Notes under the pieces: model-generated | Database searches by the model: none | Told to the model about the DNA's origin: nothing | Seen by the model: the letters and a program-made list of their open reading frames with translations, nothing else | Made by a program: the position numbers and the translations under genes | Shown here: positions 51,023-59,511 of the stretch, in pieces | Layout of the letters: each line of letters begins with the position of its first letter | Position numbering within the stretch: the stretch's first letter is position 1 | Source: Paraburkholderia lycopersici | GTDB lineage: Bacteria; Pseudomonadota; Gammaproteobacteria; Burkholderiales; Burkholderiaceae | Direction: 5' to 3' | Assembly: GCF_900096975.1 (NCBI RefSeq) | Contig: NZ_FMYQ01000015.1 | Location: 1-64,000, forward strand | DNA length: 64,000 nt

Positions 51023-52060
51023 TCACATCTCGATGATTACTTTCAGCGCCTGCGTGCTCGCGGCGTGCGAAAACGTCTCGTAGGCCTTGAGCACGTCGCC
51101 GAACGCGAAGCGATGCGTGATGAGCCGGCTCGGATCGATCCGCCCGGCGCACACGGTCTTGAGCAGCATGGGCGTGCTGACCGTATCGACGAGACGCGTC
51201 GTGATCGCCACGTTGCGGTCCCAGAGCTTGTCGAGAAAGATCGACGCCGGCACGCCGTGCACGCCGACGTTCGCGATGGTGCCGCCGGGTCCCACGATCT
51301 GCTGGCACAGCTCGAACGTCGCGGGCACGCCGACCGCCTCGATGGCGCAGTCCACGCCCACGCCGTCCGTGAGCTTCATCACGGCATCGACGGCGTCGCC
51401 CGCGCGCGGATCGACGCACGCCGTGGCGCCAAATCGCTTCGCACACTCGAGCCGGTTGGCGTCCATGTCGACCATGATGATCTGTGCGGGCGAATAGAAC
51501 TGCGCGGTGAGCAGCGCGGCCAGCCCGATCGGACCCGAGCCGACGATCGCGACCGTGCTGCCCGGCTCGACCTTGCCGTTGAGCACGCCGCATTCGAAGC
51601 CCGTCGGCAGGATGTCCGAGAGCATGACGAGCGCCGCCTCGTCGAGGCCGTCCGGAATCCGGTAGAGGCTCGTTTGCGCGTGCGGAATGCGCACGTACTC
51701 GGCCTGGGTGCCGTCGATGCGATTGCCGAGAATCCAGCCGCCCGTCTTGCAGTGCGAATACATGGCGCGGCGGCAGTATTCGCACTGGCCGCAACTCGAT
51801 ATGCACGACACGAGCACGCGATCGCCGGCTTTCAGCGTCGACACGCCGCTGCCGGTTTCGTGGACCACGCCCACGCCTTCATGGCCGAGAATGCGGCCCG
51901 GCTCGCAAGTCGGCACGTCGCCCTTGAGAATGTGGAGATCGGTACCGCAGATCGTCGTTTTCGAGATCTTGACGATGGCGTCGCCGGGTTCCTGCAAGAC
52001 GGGCATCGGCCGCGTTTCGACCGCGAACTTGCCCGGACCGTTGTAGACCAGTGCTTTCAT
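51023..52060 (-). CDS. Zinc-dependent alcohol dehydrogenase
   Basis: 345 residues of the medium-chain dehydrogenase family. Catalytic zinc ligands Cys38, His60 and Glu61 (ICGTD, GHEG), structural zinc Cys90, 93, 96 and 104, and the NAD motif VGSGPIGLAALL. Similar to Burkholderiales/Ralstonia Adh and threonine dehydrogenase-like enzymes. It could reoxidise NADH by reducing an aldehyde or act in butanediol-type fermentation. AGGAGG directly before ATG 52060. FNR box 90 bp upstream. First gene of a four-gene operon. Confidence 0.92.
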   Translation of the reverse strand: MKALVYNGPGKFAVETRPMPVLQEPGDAIVKISKTTICGTDLHILKGDVPTCEPGRILGHEGVGVVHETGSGVSTLKAGDRVLVSCISSCGQCEYCRRAMYSHCKTGGWILGNRIDGTQAEYVRIPHAQTSLYRIPDGLDEAALVMLSDILPTGFECGVLNGKVEPGSTVAIVGSGPIGLAALLTAQFYSPAQIIMVDMDANRLECAKRFGATACVDPRAGDAVDAVMKLTDGVGVDCAIEAVGVPATFELCQQIVGPGGTIANVGVHGVPASIFLDKLWDRNVAITTRLVDTVSTPMLLKTVCAGRIDPSRLITHRFAFGDVLKAYETFSHAASTQALKVIIEM

Positions 52061-52122
52061 GTTCCCTCCTGGAATTGTCGGAGCCACGGCCGGCGTGGCC
52101 GTGACGATATTGCGCCAATTTC

Positions 52123-52163
52123 ATGATGAGCGGCCGCAAGGTTGTCCGATTGACGCCGATCAA
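52123..52163 (-). promoter_or_regulatory. FNR/ANR box and -10 for alcohol dehydrogenase operon
   Basis: Box TTGACgccgATCAA at 52150-52163; minus-strand CATCAT (52128-52123, four of six bases) after 21 nt. Confidence 0.78.
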
Positions 52164-52184
52164 GCACTCGCCCGGCCGGCGGAC

Positions 52185-53534
52185 TCAGTCGCCGAACGTG
52201 CGCGTGTGGTCGTCGTAGCTGAACAGGCCGGCGTACCTGCCCCAGTCGATCGCGGTGCGCAGCGTCGTTTCGGCATCGGCCCGATGCAGGTGGTCCTCCA
52301 GTTCGAGCTCGAATCGCGCGCGCGGCGCGCGGTGCTCTTCCCGCTCGTCGAGCACCTCGCGAATGTGGGCGACGAGCGGCACGAACTGCACCACGTGTTC
52401 GCGAAAAAGCCGCTTGCGCTCGCTGTCGCCTGCGCGGACGAACAGGCGCCCCGCCGCCGTGAGCTTGATCGTGCGGTCCACGAGCTCCGCGAACCCCAGC
52501 AGATGCAACGCCGCCGCCACCGGGAACAGTTCGTCGGGCTTGAGCATCAGCGCGGCGGCCATCGCCGCGAGTTCCGCATGGCCGTCGTGCGTGGCTGCCG
52601 CGAGCGCGTCGATGAAGCCGACGAGACGATGGCTCAATACGTGCGGCAAGCGCAGCCCGAACGCGCCGCGCACCGTGCCCGAGCCGTCGGGGAATTCGGC
52701 GATCCGGGCAGTCAGGATTCCATAAAGCTTGTCGACGATGGCGCGAAACGCCGGATCGAGCCGGTTGCGCGGGCGCGGCAGCGGCACGTTCAGGGTCGCC
52801 ACGATATGCCCCGGATGGCCGCCCAGCACGTGAACGCGGTCGCACATCAGCACCGCCTCCTCGATGTTGTGCGTGACCATGAGCACCGCCTCGATCGGCG
52901 TTTGCCGCTGGGTCCAGAGGTCGAGAAAATCGCTGCGCAGCGTTTCGGCGGTGAGCACGTCGAGCGCCGAAAACGGCTCGTCCATGAGCAGCAGTTTCGG
53001 CTCGCTCACGAGCGCGCGCGCAAACCCCACGCGCTGGCGCATGCCGCCCGAAAGCTCGCGCGGAAACGCGGATTCGAAGCCGTCGAGCCCGATCATCTCG
53101 ATAGCGGACATCGCGCGCTCGCGCACCGCGTCGGCGCCGAGCCCCGATGCATCGAGCCCCAGTTCGACGTTGGCGAGCACGGTCAGCCACGGATAAAGCG
53201 CGAAGGTCTGGAACACCACGGCGATACCTTCGGCAGGGCCCCCGAGCGGAGCCCCCCGATACAGCGCGCGGCCCGCCGAGGGGAGCGCGAGCCCGGCCGC
53301 CACGCGCAGGAGCGTCGACTTGCCCGAGCCCGAACGCCCCAGCAAGCCGAGGATTTCGCCCTCGCGCAACGTCACGTCGATATCGACGAGCACCGGCAGC
53401 GGATCGCCGGAGGGCCGCGCGAACGACATGCCGACATGGTCGAGTTCGAGCACCGGCGCAGCGGGGCCCGCATGGGGCGTGTCGTCGCGTGTCGTTGCGG
53501 GGCGGGCGAAACCGGGCATTGGTGCGCGTTCCAT
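52185..53534 (-). CDS. ABC transporter ATPase, nitrate/sulfonate type with C-terminal AAA-associated domain
   Basis: 449 residues from ATG 53534. ABC domain about 28-265 with Walker A GRSGSGKS (66-73), LSGGMRQRVGFARA, LLLMDEPFSALD and VTHNIEEAV, the SsuB/TauB/NrtD pattern. A ~160-residue C-terminal extension (LKPDELFPVAAALHLLGFAEL, ending YDDHTRTFGD) fits the AAA-associated C-terminal domain found on some of these ATPases. Ten nt after the fused permease. No substrate-binding protein gene is nearby. ATG 53579 would overlap the permease and is less likely. Confidence 0.87.
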   Translation of the reverse strand: MERAPMPGFARPATTRDDTPHAGPAAPVLELDHVGMSFARPSGDPLPVLVDIDVTLREGEILGLLGRSGSGKSTLLRVAAGLALPSAGRALYRGAPLGGPAEGIAVVFQTFALYPWLTVLANVELGLDASGLGADAVRERAMSAIEMIGLDGFESAFPRELSGGMRQRVGFARALVSEPKLLLMDEPFSALDVLTAETLRSDFLDLWTQRQTPIEAVLMVTHNIEEAVLMCDRVHVLGGHPGHIVATLNVPLPRPRNRLDPAFRAIVDKLYGILTARIAEFPDGSGTVRGAFGLRLPHVLSHRLVGFIDALAAATHDGHAELAAMAAALMLKPDELFPVAAALHLLGFAELVDRTIKLTAAGRLFVRAGDSERKRLFREHVVQFVPLVAHIREVLDEREEHRAPRARFELELEDHLHRADAETTLRTAIDWGRYAGLFSYDDHTRTFGD

Positions 53535-53544
53535 GACAAGGCGT

Positions 53545-55287
53545 TCAGGCAAGCCGGGTACGGCGTTCGGCGAATACATAAAGGGGCCGCCATATCAGCC
53601 GGTTGGCGGTAACGACCATGAGCGACATGACGGCGATGCCGAGCGCGATGCGCGGGTAGTCTCCCCTTGCGGTCATCTGCGCGATGTATGCGCCAAGGCC
53701 GCCCGCGCTCAGGCGGGTCGTCCCCCAGTTGACGGTTTCGGCCACGATGCTCGCGTTCCATGCGCCGCCGCTCGCCGTGATCGCGCCCGTCACGTAGTAG
53801 GGAAAGATGCCGGGCAGCAGCACCTCCAGCCACCGCGCGCGCCGTCGCAGCCGCAGGCTCGTCGCGGCCTCGCGCAAATCGCCCGGCAAGGCCATGGCGC
53901 CCGCGATCACATTGAAGAGGATGTACCACTGCGCGCCGAGGATCATCAGCGGGCACAACCAGACGTCCGGGGCGAGCCCGAAGCGCACGATGCAGAACGC
54001 GACGACGGGAAACAGCAGATTGGCGGGAAACGCAGCCAGAAATTGCGCGACCGGCTGGACCCAGGCGGCGAGCCGCGGGCGCAGCCCCACCGCCACGCCG
54101 ACCGGCACCCAGATCGCCGAGGCGAGCACAACCAGCACCGTGACCCGCAGCAGGGTGAGCAGGCCGTTGCGCGACGCGTCCGCCACGTCGGTCCATGCGA
54201 GAGCCGGCGCGGCGAAGCGCAGCACGGCCGCGCCCGCACCGGCCACGGCCACGGCGCACAGCGCGAACCAGAGCCTGTCGCCCGCGCGCCGCGAGAACGA
54301 ACGGTTTGCCCATACGAAACCGCGCCAATGCGCGCCGGGCGACAGCCGCAGACGCGCGGCGCGAGCGAGCGCCGCGCCGGCCGGACGGCACGCATGCTGA
54401 ATCCACGGCGAACGCTGGAACAGATCGAGCAGCCAGCTGCGCGGGCAGGCCTGAACCGCTGCGTCGCCACAACGAAAGCGGTCGGCCCAGGCCACCAGCG
54501 GACGAAACAGCAACTGGTCATAGAGCACGATCGCCATGCTCATGGCGAGTATCGCCCAGCCCACTGCCGCCAGATCGCGCTTCATGATCGCCTGCGCCAC
54601 CCACGACCCGACGCCGGGCAGCGCCACCTGCACGTCGCCCACCGAGATGGCCTCCGAAGCCACCACGAAGAACCAGCCGCCCGACATGGACATCATCGCG
54701 TTCCAGACGAGCCCCGGCATGGCGAACGGCACTTCGAGCCGCCAGAAACGCTGCCAGCCCGAAAGGCGAAAGCTGCGGCTCGCCTCGTCGAGATCGGCGG
54801 GCACGGTGCGCAGCGCCTGATAGAAGCTGAACGCCATGTTCCACGCCTGGCTCGTGAAGATCGCGAAGATCGAGGCCAGTTCGGCGCCGAGCACGTCGCC
54901 CGGGAAACGCGACATGAAGAACACCACGGTGAACGACAGATAGCCGAGTATCGGCACCGACTGCAGTACGTCGAGCAGCGGGATGAGGATGCGCTCGGCC
55001 CGGCGGCTCCTCGCGGCGAGCGTGGCATACGTGAAGGTGAAGACGAACGAGGCGACGAGCGCGATCAGCATGCGCAGCACGGTGCGCAGCGTATAGCCGG
55101 GCAGCGCCGCGGGCGAGAGCGAGATGGCCGGTCCGTGGCCGCCCGCCAGCGGGCCCGTCATCTGGCGCGCGCCGTGGCCCAGCAACACGATCGCGCCGAG
55201 CACCAGAACCACGGCCGCCACGTCGCGCCAGCCCGGCATGCGCGGGTACCACCGCAGTCCTCTCAATACTTCGGCGTGGTGCTCCAC
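53545..55287 (-). CDS. ABC permease, two fused BPD_transp_1 domains
   Basis: 580 residues holding two permease domains in one chain. Domain one (about 60-270) has the EAA-like loop DEASRSFRLSGWQRFWRLEVPFAMPG; domain two (about 350-560) has REAATSLRLRRRARWLEVLLPGI. About twelve membrane helices in all. GTG at 55287 is the start because GGAGG sits six bases before it. Seventy nt after phaC on the same strand and 10 nt before the ATPase, so phaC and this system likely share the FNR-box promoter. Substrate unknown; nitrate, taurine or bicarbonate types have this ATPase class. Confidence 0.86.
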   Translation of the reverse strand: MEHHAEVLRGLRWYPRMPGWRDVAAVVLVLGAIVLLGHGARQMTGPLAGGHGPAISLSPAALPGYTLRTVLRMLIALVASFVFTFTYATLAARSRRAERILIPLLDVLQSVPILGYLSFTVVFFMSRFPGDVLGAELASIFAIFTSQAWNMAFSFYQALRTVPADLDEASRSFRLSGWQRFWRLEVPFAMPGLVWNAMMSMSGGWFFVVASEAISVGDVQVALPGVGSWVAQAIMKRDLAAVGWAILAMSMAIVLYDQLLFRPLVAWADRFRCGDAAVQACPRSWLLDLFQRSPWIQHACRPAGAALARAARLRLSPGAHWRGFVWANRSFSRRAGDRLWFALCAVAVAGAGAAVLRFAAPALAWTDVADASRNGLLTLLRVTVLVVLASAIWVPVGVAVGLRPRLAAWVQPVAQFLAAFPANLLFPVVAFCIVRFGLAPDVWLCPLMILGAQWYILFNVIAGAMALPGDLREAATSLRLRRRARWLEVLLPGIFPYYVTGAITASGGAWNASIVAETVNWGTTRLSAGGLGAYIAQMTARGDYPRIALGIAVMSLMVVTANRLIWRPLYVFAERRTRLA

Positions 55288-55356
55288 GACGCTCCTCCGT
55301 TCAGCTGGCGGCGCTCGGCCTCGATCCATCGCGCGGGCTGCGCGCCGCCCGCGCGT

Positions 55357-57219
55357 TCACGTTTCGAGCACATATTCGCCGGGCGCCGGTCCGAACCCCG
55401 CTTCCGGCACGCGCGCGGGCACCTTGTCCGTCGAGCGCTCGCGCAGCCAGTCGCGCCAGCAGGTCCACCACGACCCGTCGGTCGCGGGCGTGCCGCTCAC
55501 GTACTCGTGGCGGCTGCGGTACGGCGCGCCGGGCTCGCGCGTCGCGCATCGGAAGTAGCGCCCTCGATGGCCGGGCTCGGACACGATGCCGGCGTTGTGG
55601 CCGCCCGCCGTGAGCACGAACGTGAGTGCGTTGTGCGTGAGCAGATGCAGCTTGTAGACCGAGCGCCACGGCGAAACGTGATCGCGCTCGGTCCCGACGA
55701 CGAACATCGGCGCCTCGATGTCCGAGAGCGCGATGGGCCGGCCGTCCACGCAATAGCGGCCTGCCGCGAGATCGTTGTCGAGAAAGAGCTGTGTCAGGTA
55801 CTCGGCGTGCATACGGTACGGCATGCGGGTCGTGTCGGCGTTCCACGACATCAGGTCGTTCGGCTTCGTGCGGCGGCCAAGCAGATACTCGCTCATCATG
55901 CGCGACCAGATCAGGTCGCGCGCATTGAGCAACTGGAACGCCGCCGACATCTGCGCACCGTCGAGGTAGCCCTGCCGCCACATCAGCGCATCGAGCGCGG
56001 CGAGTTCGCTCGCGTCGATGAACAAGCCGAGCTCGCCGGGTTCGCTGAAATCGGTCAGCGCGGCCAGCAGCGTGATGGAGCGCAGCGCGTCGTGCTGGCC
56101 GTCGCGCGCCAGCGTCGCCGCACCGATCGAGAGCAAGGTCCCGCCGAGGCAATATCCGACCGCGTGAACCGCCTCCCCGCAGCGCGCGCGCACGGCTTCG
56201 AGCGGCGCGAAGAAGCCGTCGCGCAAGTAGTCGTCGAGGCCGAGATCGCGCGCTTCGGGGCCCGGGTTGCGCCATGAGATCGCGAACACCGTATAGCCCT
56301 GTTCGACGAGGAAGCGGATCAGCGAATCGTGCGGCTGCAGATCCAGGATGTAGTACTTCATGATCCACGACGGCACGATCAGGATCGGCTCGCGCGCGAC
56401 GTCGGGCGTCATGGGCGCGTACTGCAGCAGCTCGCACAGCGCGTTGCGCCACACGACCCTGCCCGGCGTCACTGCAACGTCGCGCCCCGGCACCCAGGGC
56501 TGCGCCACGCGCTGGCGCGCGCCGCGCATGGCGTCGCCGATGGTCTTCGCGTCGTCCAGCCAGTTGCGCATGCCCGCCAGGAGGTTGGTGCCGCCGCTGC
56601 TCCACGTGGCCTGCAGCACGACCGGATTGGTCGCGATGAAATTGCCGGGCGAACAGGCATCGAGCCACTGACGCGCCGCGAACCCGACCAGCTCCTCGTG
56701 ATGCCGCTCGACGCCCGGAACGCCGCGGGTGGCATCGCGCCACCAGTGCTGGACCGCCAGAAACGCGTCGCGGTACGCGCAAAAGGGCCAGTTGGACCAC
56801 GCATCGACGGCAAAACGGGGATCGGCATTGCCGGCGTACACCGTCGTCCCGCCTTCATCCGCGTTGTCGCCGGCACGGGACGATCCGGCCATGAACGAAC
56901 TCGCAGCAAGCCATGCCTGCGTCGCAAGCTCGAGGCATTTGCCGGGCGAGATCGCGAGATTGCCGCCCCAGTCGATCGTGGCCAGCGCGAGCGCCAGCGG
57001 GGAAAGGCCGAATGTCGCCGCGGCCACGCTCGCGCGGGCCGCCAGGTTCCACTGATCGGCTGGCGAGCCGTGCGACCGCGCGCGCGCCGCGGCGCGCGCG
57101 GGCACGCCATGATGCGCATGGCTCGCATGCAAGGTTGCGGCATCGCTAACGGCGGAACTAACGGCAGAACTAACGGCAGAACTAACGGCGGTATCGGTCA
57201 TGATGGACGCGCTCTTCAT
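55357..57219 (-). CDS. phaC: Class I poly(3-hydroxyalkanoate) synthase
   Basis: 620 residues. N-terminal PhaC domain (about 55-260) and an alpha/beta hydrolase part with lipase-like box GYCLGG holding catalytic Cys357, Asp in GTERDHVSPW and His in GGHNAGIV. It polymerises (R)-3-hydroxybutyryl-CoA. The first 40 residues are unusual: a 4 x 12-bp repeat encodes SSAVSSAVSSAV. ATG 57219 or 57201 (MTDTAV) may start it. FNR box 80 bp upstream. A likely second synthase beside the usual phaCAB locus of such bacteria, dedicated to low oxygen. Confidence 0.92.
   Translation of the reverse strand: MKSASIMTDTAVSSAVSSAVSSAVSDAATLHASHAHHGVPARAAARARSHGSPADQWNLAARASVAAATFGLSPLALALATIDWGGNLAISPGKCLELATQAWLAASSFMAGSSRAGDNADEGGTTVYAGNADPRFAVDAWSNWPFCAYRDAFLAVQHWWRDATRGVPGVERHHEELVGFAARQWLDACSPGNFIATNPVVLQATWSSGGTNLLAGMRNWLDDAKTIGDAMRGARQRVAQPWVPGRDVAVTPGRVVWRNALCELLQYAPMTPDVAREPILIVPSWIMKYYILDLQPHDSLIRFLVEQGYTVFAISWRNPGPEARDLGLDDYLRDGFFAPLEAVRARCGEAVHAVGYCLGGTLLSIGAATLARDGQHDALRSITLLAALTDFSEPGELGLFIDASELAALDALMWRQGYLDGAQMSAAFQLLNARDLIWSRMMSEYLLGRRTKPNDLMSWNADTTRMPYRMHAEYLTQLFLDNDLAAGRYCVDGRPIALSDIEAPMFVVGTERDHVSPWRSVYKLHLLTHNALTFVLTAGGHNAGIVSEPGHRGRYFRCATREPGAPYRSRHEYVSGTPATDGSWWTCWRDWLRERSTDKVPARVPEAGFGPAPGEYVLET
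57145..57192 (-). repeat. Tandem repeat, 4 x 12 bp, in phaC 5' end
   Basis: Four copies of ACTAACGGCRGA (first begins GCTAAC, last ends GGT) at 57145-57156, 57157-57168, 57169-57180 and 57181-57192. Two copies are identical. In frame it gives repeated S-S-A-V, so copy number changes would not shift the frame. Confidence 0.93.
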
Positions 57220-57298
57220 TCGATACGCCGTCCGTGCGCGGGATGGCCCGGCGGCGGTGTCAACCGCATCACTGTGCGTTGGCGGTACGGGGTCGCCA

Positions 57299-57312
57299 TT
57301 GATCTGAGTCAA
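57299..57312 (-). promoter_or_regulatory. FNR/ANR box for phaC operon
   Basis: TTGATctgaGTCAA, the same 14-mer as at 20311, 80 bp before the phaC ATG. The -10 is weak (CACAGT, 57276-57271 minus, one base off the usual spacing). Confidence 0.75.
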
Positions 57313-57445
57313 GCACGGCGGGGGCCTGCTTGTTCGACCGGGACAGCCGGAGGCGCCTTGCCCGCGCGGCTGGATCGGAAGTCGGCACGCACGGCGTCTT
57401 CTCCTGCATCCAGGCTCCCGGTGCCGCAAGGCGATGGCCTCGCGT

Positions 57446-58288
57446 TCAACGCGTCCCCAGTTGCCGTGCCGTGCCGCCTCCGCCCTGCGACTTGCCTCGC
57501 CTCGGCGCGAGCGCATCGCGCAGCCCTTCGAGCTCGCGATGCAGCGAGACGATTTCCGCGTGCAGCGTCTTGATGTCCCGATGCATCTCGCGCCTGAGCC
57601 GCCGCTCTTCCTTGCCGATGAACCACGCCGCGATCCCGGCGAATGCCAGCGAGAGCAGGCCGTAGCCGAGCAGCACGACGAACACGGCAAAAACGCGCGA
57701 TGCGGGCGTCGTTGGCGCGATGTCGCCATAGCCGACCGTGGCGCTGCTTTCGAAGGCGAGCCACAGCCCCTCGGCGTAGCTGTGCACGCGCGGCTCCAGC
57801 ACGTAAAACCCGGCGCCGCCGAGCAGCAGAACGGTCAGGCCCGCGAGCGGCAGCAGCGCGAGCCGGTTAGGCTCGAAATAGACGCGCAGCGCGACGACGA
57901 TGCGCAGTGCGATCATTCCCATGAACGCGAGCCTGAGCACCCATTCGAGCGAAGACCACGGGTTCGCGCCGCCGATCACGCTGACGAGCGCGCCGCAGGC
58001 GATCGCCACATCGAACGCATTGCGGTCCAGAAACCGCGCGGGTTTGCGGCTCGACCAGGCGGTTCGCGCAACGGCGCCCATGCAGGCGACGGCCATGGCG
58101 CCATAGAGCGCCCTCGCGATCAGGAGCATCAGGCTCGATGTCGCGAGCAACTCGAGATAGAAGGCGGGGATTGCGATCAGGTACCCCGCCAGCAAGACCC
58201 AGCGGGCGCGAGCCCATGCATGCGAGGCGGCGGCTCCGTCATGCGGATCGACGCCACCGAGTCCTGCGTTGTGCCAGCCGATACTCAT
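57446..58288 (-). CDS. Voltage-gated-like potassium channel
   Basis: 280 residues. Five to six membrane helices, then the pore loop with the K+ selectivity filter TVGYGD (184-189) and last helix VFAVFVVLLGYGLLSLAFAG. The C terminus is a coiled coil (about 225-262, RREMHRDIKTLHAEIVSLHREL). The S4 segment has few arginines, so voltage gating is doubtful. Could adjust membrane potential when respiration falls. FNR-like box about 140 bp upstream. Stands alone on the minus strand. Confidence 0.88.
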   Translation of the reverse strand: MSIGWHNAGLGGVDPHDGAAASHAWARARWVLLAGYLIAIPAFYLELLATSSLMLLIARALYGAMAVACMGAVARTAWSSRKPARFLDRNAFDVAIACGALVSVIGGANPWSSLEWVLRLAFMGMIALRIVVALRVYFEPNRLALLPLAGLTVLLLGGAGFYVLEPRVHSYAEGLWLAFESSATVGYGDIAPTTPASRVFAVFVVLLGYGLLSLAFAGIAAWFIGKEERRLRREMHRDIKTLHAEIVSLHRELEGLRDALAPRRGKSQGGGGTARQLGTR

Positions 58289-58426
58289 TTGCCGTACCCG
58301 TCATGATGCAAAACCCGGCCGGTCCTGATTTCGCGTTTGCGCGCCAGACCGGATTTGCCTGCAAGTCACGTCTGGAGCGCCGGACCGGGAGACACGCACA
58401 GCCTCTCACCCTGGCCGGACCTGGTC

Positions 58427-58440
58427 ATGATTTGGATCAA
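58427..58440 (-). promoter_or_regulatory. FNR/ANR-like box for potassium channel
   Basis: ATGATttggATCAA, nine of ten conserved positions. Its -10 place (GAGGCT, 58405-58400 minus) is poor, so this is the least certain promoter after 37235. Confidence 0.55.
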
Positions 58441-58495
58441 GCAGGGTCACGGGCAGTGCGCATCGCCCCGGCGTCATGCTGAGGGCGTGAACCGC

Positions 58496-58536
58496 TTGAC
58501 CTACGTCAATATGCGACTGACGGCCCGCCCTAGCCT
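58496..58536 (+). promoter_or_regulatory. FNR/ANR box and -10 for Usp-phaZ operon
   Basis: Box TTGACctacGTCAA at 58496-58509 and TAGCCT (58531-58536) after 21 nt; Usp ATG at 58620. Confidence 0.78.
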
Positions 58537-58619
58537 TCTGGCTCATCGACTGCGGAATCGGCGCGCGGTCATCGCACCGCCCTCTTCCCGGCGCCGACCG
58601 CAGTCGCCGGAGATATCCC

Positions 58620-59459
58620 ATGACCTACAAGACCGTCATGGTCCACCTGGACACGAGTGCGGGCGCCCATACGCGGCTCTCGTTCGCGCTCAAGCTCGCC
58701 CGCAAGTTCGACGCCCACCTGGACGGCGTGTTCGCCATGTTCGATCCGCATCCAGTCGGCTTCTACGCCATGACGGGCGCAGCCGAGCATTACGACGCGC
58801 ATCGCAAATTTCTCGCGCAAAAGCGTGACGAGGCTGAACGGCTGTTCCGCGCCGAACTGTCTCGCGCGGGGGCGCCCGGCACGTGGGTCGCACCGGAAGG
58901 TTACGCCGTCGCCGCCGTCCTGCAGCGCAGTCGCACCGCCGACCTGATCATTCTCGGACAACCCAGGCCGAAAGACCCGGAGTCATTCGTCGCCGACAAT
59001 TTTCTGGAAACCGTTCTGCTGGGTGCCGGCGGGCCCGTTCTGCTGGTGCCGGAAACCTGTGGTTTCGAGTCGGTCGGCGAACGAGTGCTGGTCGGCTGGA
59101 ATGGCGGCCGCGAGGCGGCCCGCGCGGTGCACGACGCAATTCCCTTTATCGCGCGGGCGGCGCGTGTCACTATCGCTGCTGTCCCCTCGGCTTTCGCGCC
59201 CGGCTCGTCGGCGGCATCGTGCGCAGAGGTTGCAACCATGCTCGAGCGACACGTTACGACCCCAGTAGACGTTTCCCGCTTCGACCACCCCGTAGCCTTG
59301 TCGACGGGCGAAACGCTGCTCGAATACGCGACCGATGGCGGATACGACCTCCTGGTCGCGGGTGCTTACGGCCACGCGAGATTTCAAGAGTTCATTCTGG
59401 GCGGCGCGACGCGCTCGATTCTTTCTTCGATGACACTGCCGGTCCTGATGTCGCACTGA
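58620..59459 (+). CDS. Universal stress protein, tandem Usp domains
   Basis: 279 residues, MTYKTVMVHLDTSAGAHTRLSFALKLARKF. Very similar over its whole length to the protein at 46836, so a recent duplicate. Second ATP loop GAYGHARFQEFILGG with Gly for Ser/Thr; C terminus LPVLMSH. GGAG before the ATG; phaZ follows after 52 nt, forming a stress-protein/PHB-use operon. Confidence 0.93.
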   Translation: MTYKTVMVHLDTSAGAHTRLSFALKLARKFDAHLDGVFAMFDPHPVGFYAMTGAAEHYDAHRKFLAQKRDEAERLFRAELSRAGAPGTWVAPEGYAVAAVLQRSRTADLIILGQPRPKDPESFVADNFLETVLLGAGGPVLLVPETCGFESVGERVLVGWNGGREAARAVHDAIPFIARAARVTIAAVPSAFAPGSSAASCAEVATMLERHVTTPVDVSRFDHPVALSTGETLLEYATDGGYDLLVAGAYGHARFQEFILGGATRSILSSMTLPVLMSH

Positions 59460-59511
59460 ATGGCGGCGCGCGTCGTGCGCGGCCCCGTTGCGCCCATCAT
59501 CGAGGTCAATG

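Noticed and set aside
52185..55287. Calling the ABC system a nitrate transporter (nrt)
   Set aside because: ATPase class fits nitrate, taurine and bicarbonate systems alike; there is no binding protein or assimilatory gene to choose.
53320..56277. A 985-codon plus-strand frame
   Set aside because: Antisense to the ABC ATPase, fused permease and phaC, all well supported; low-complexity Arg/His/Ala composition.
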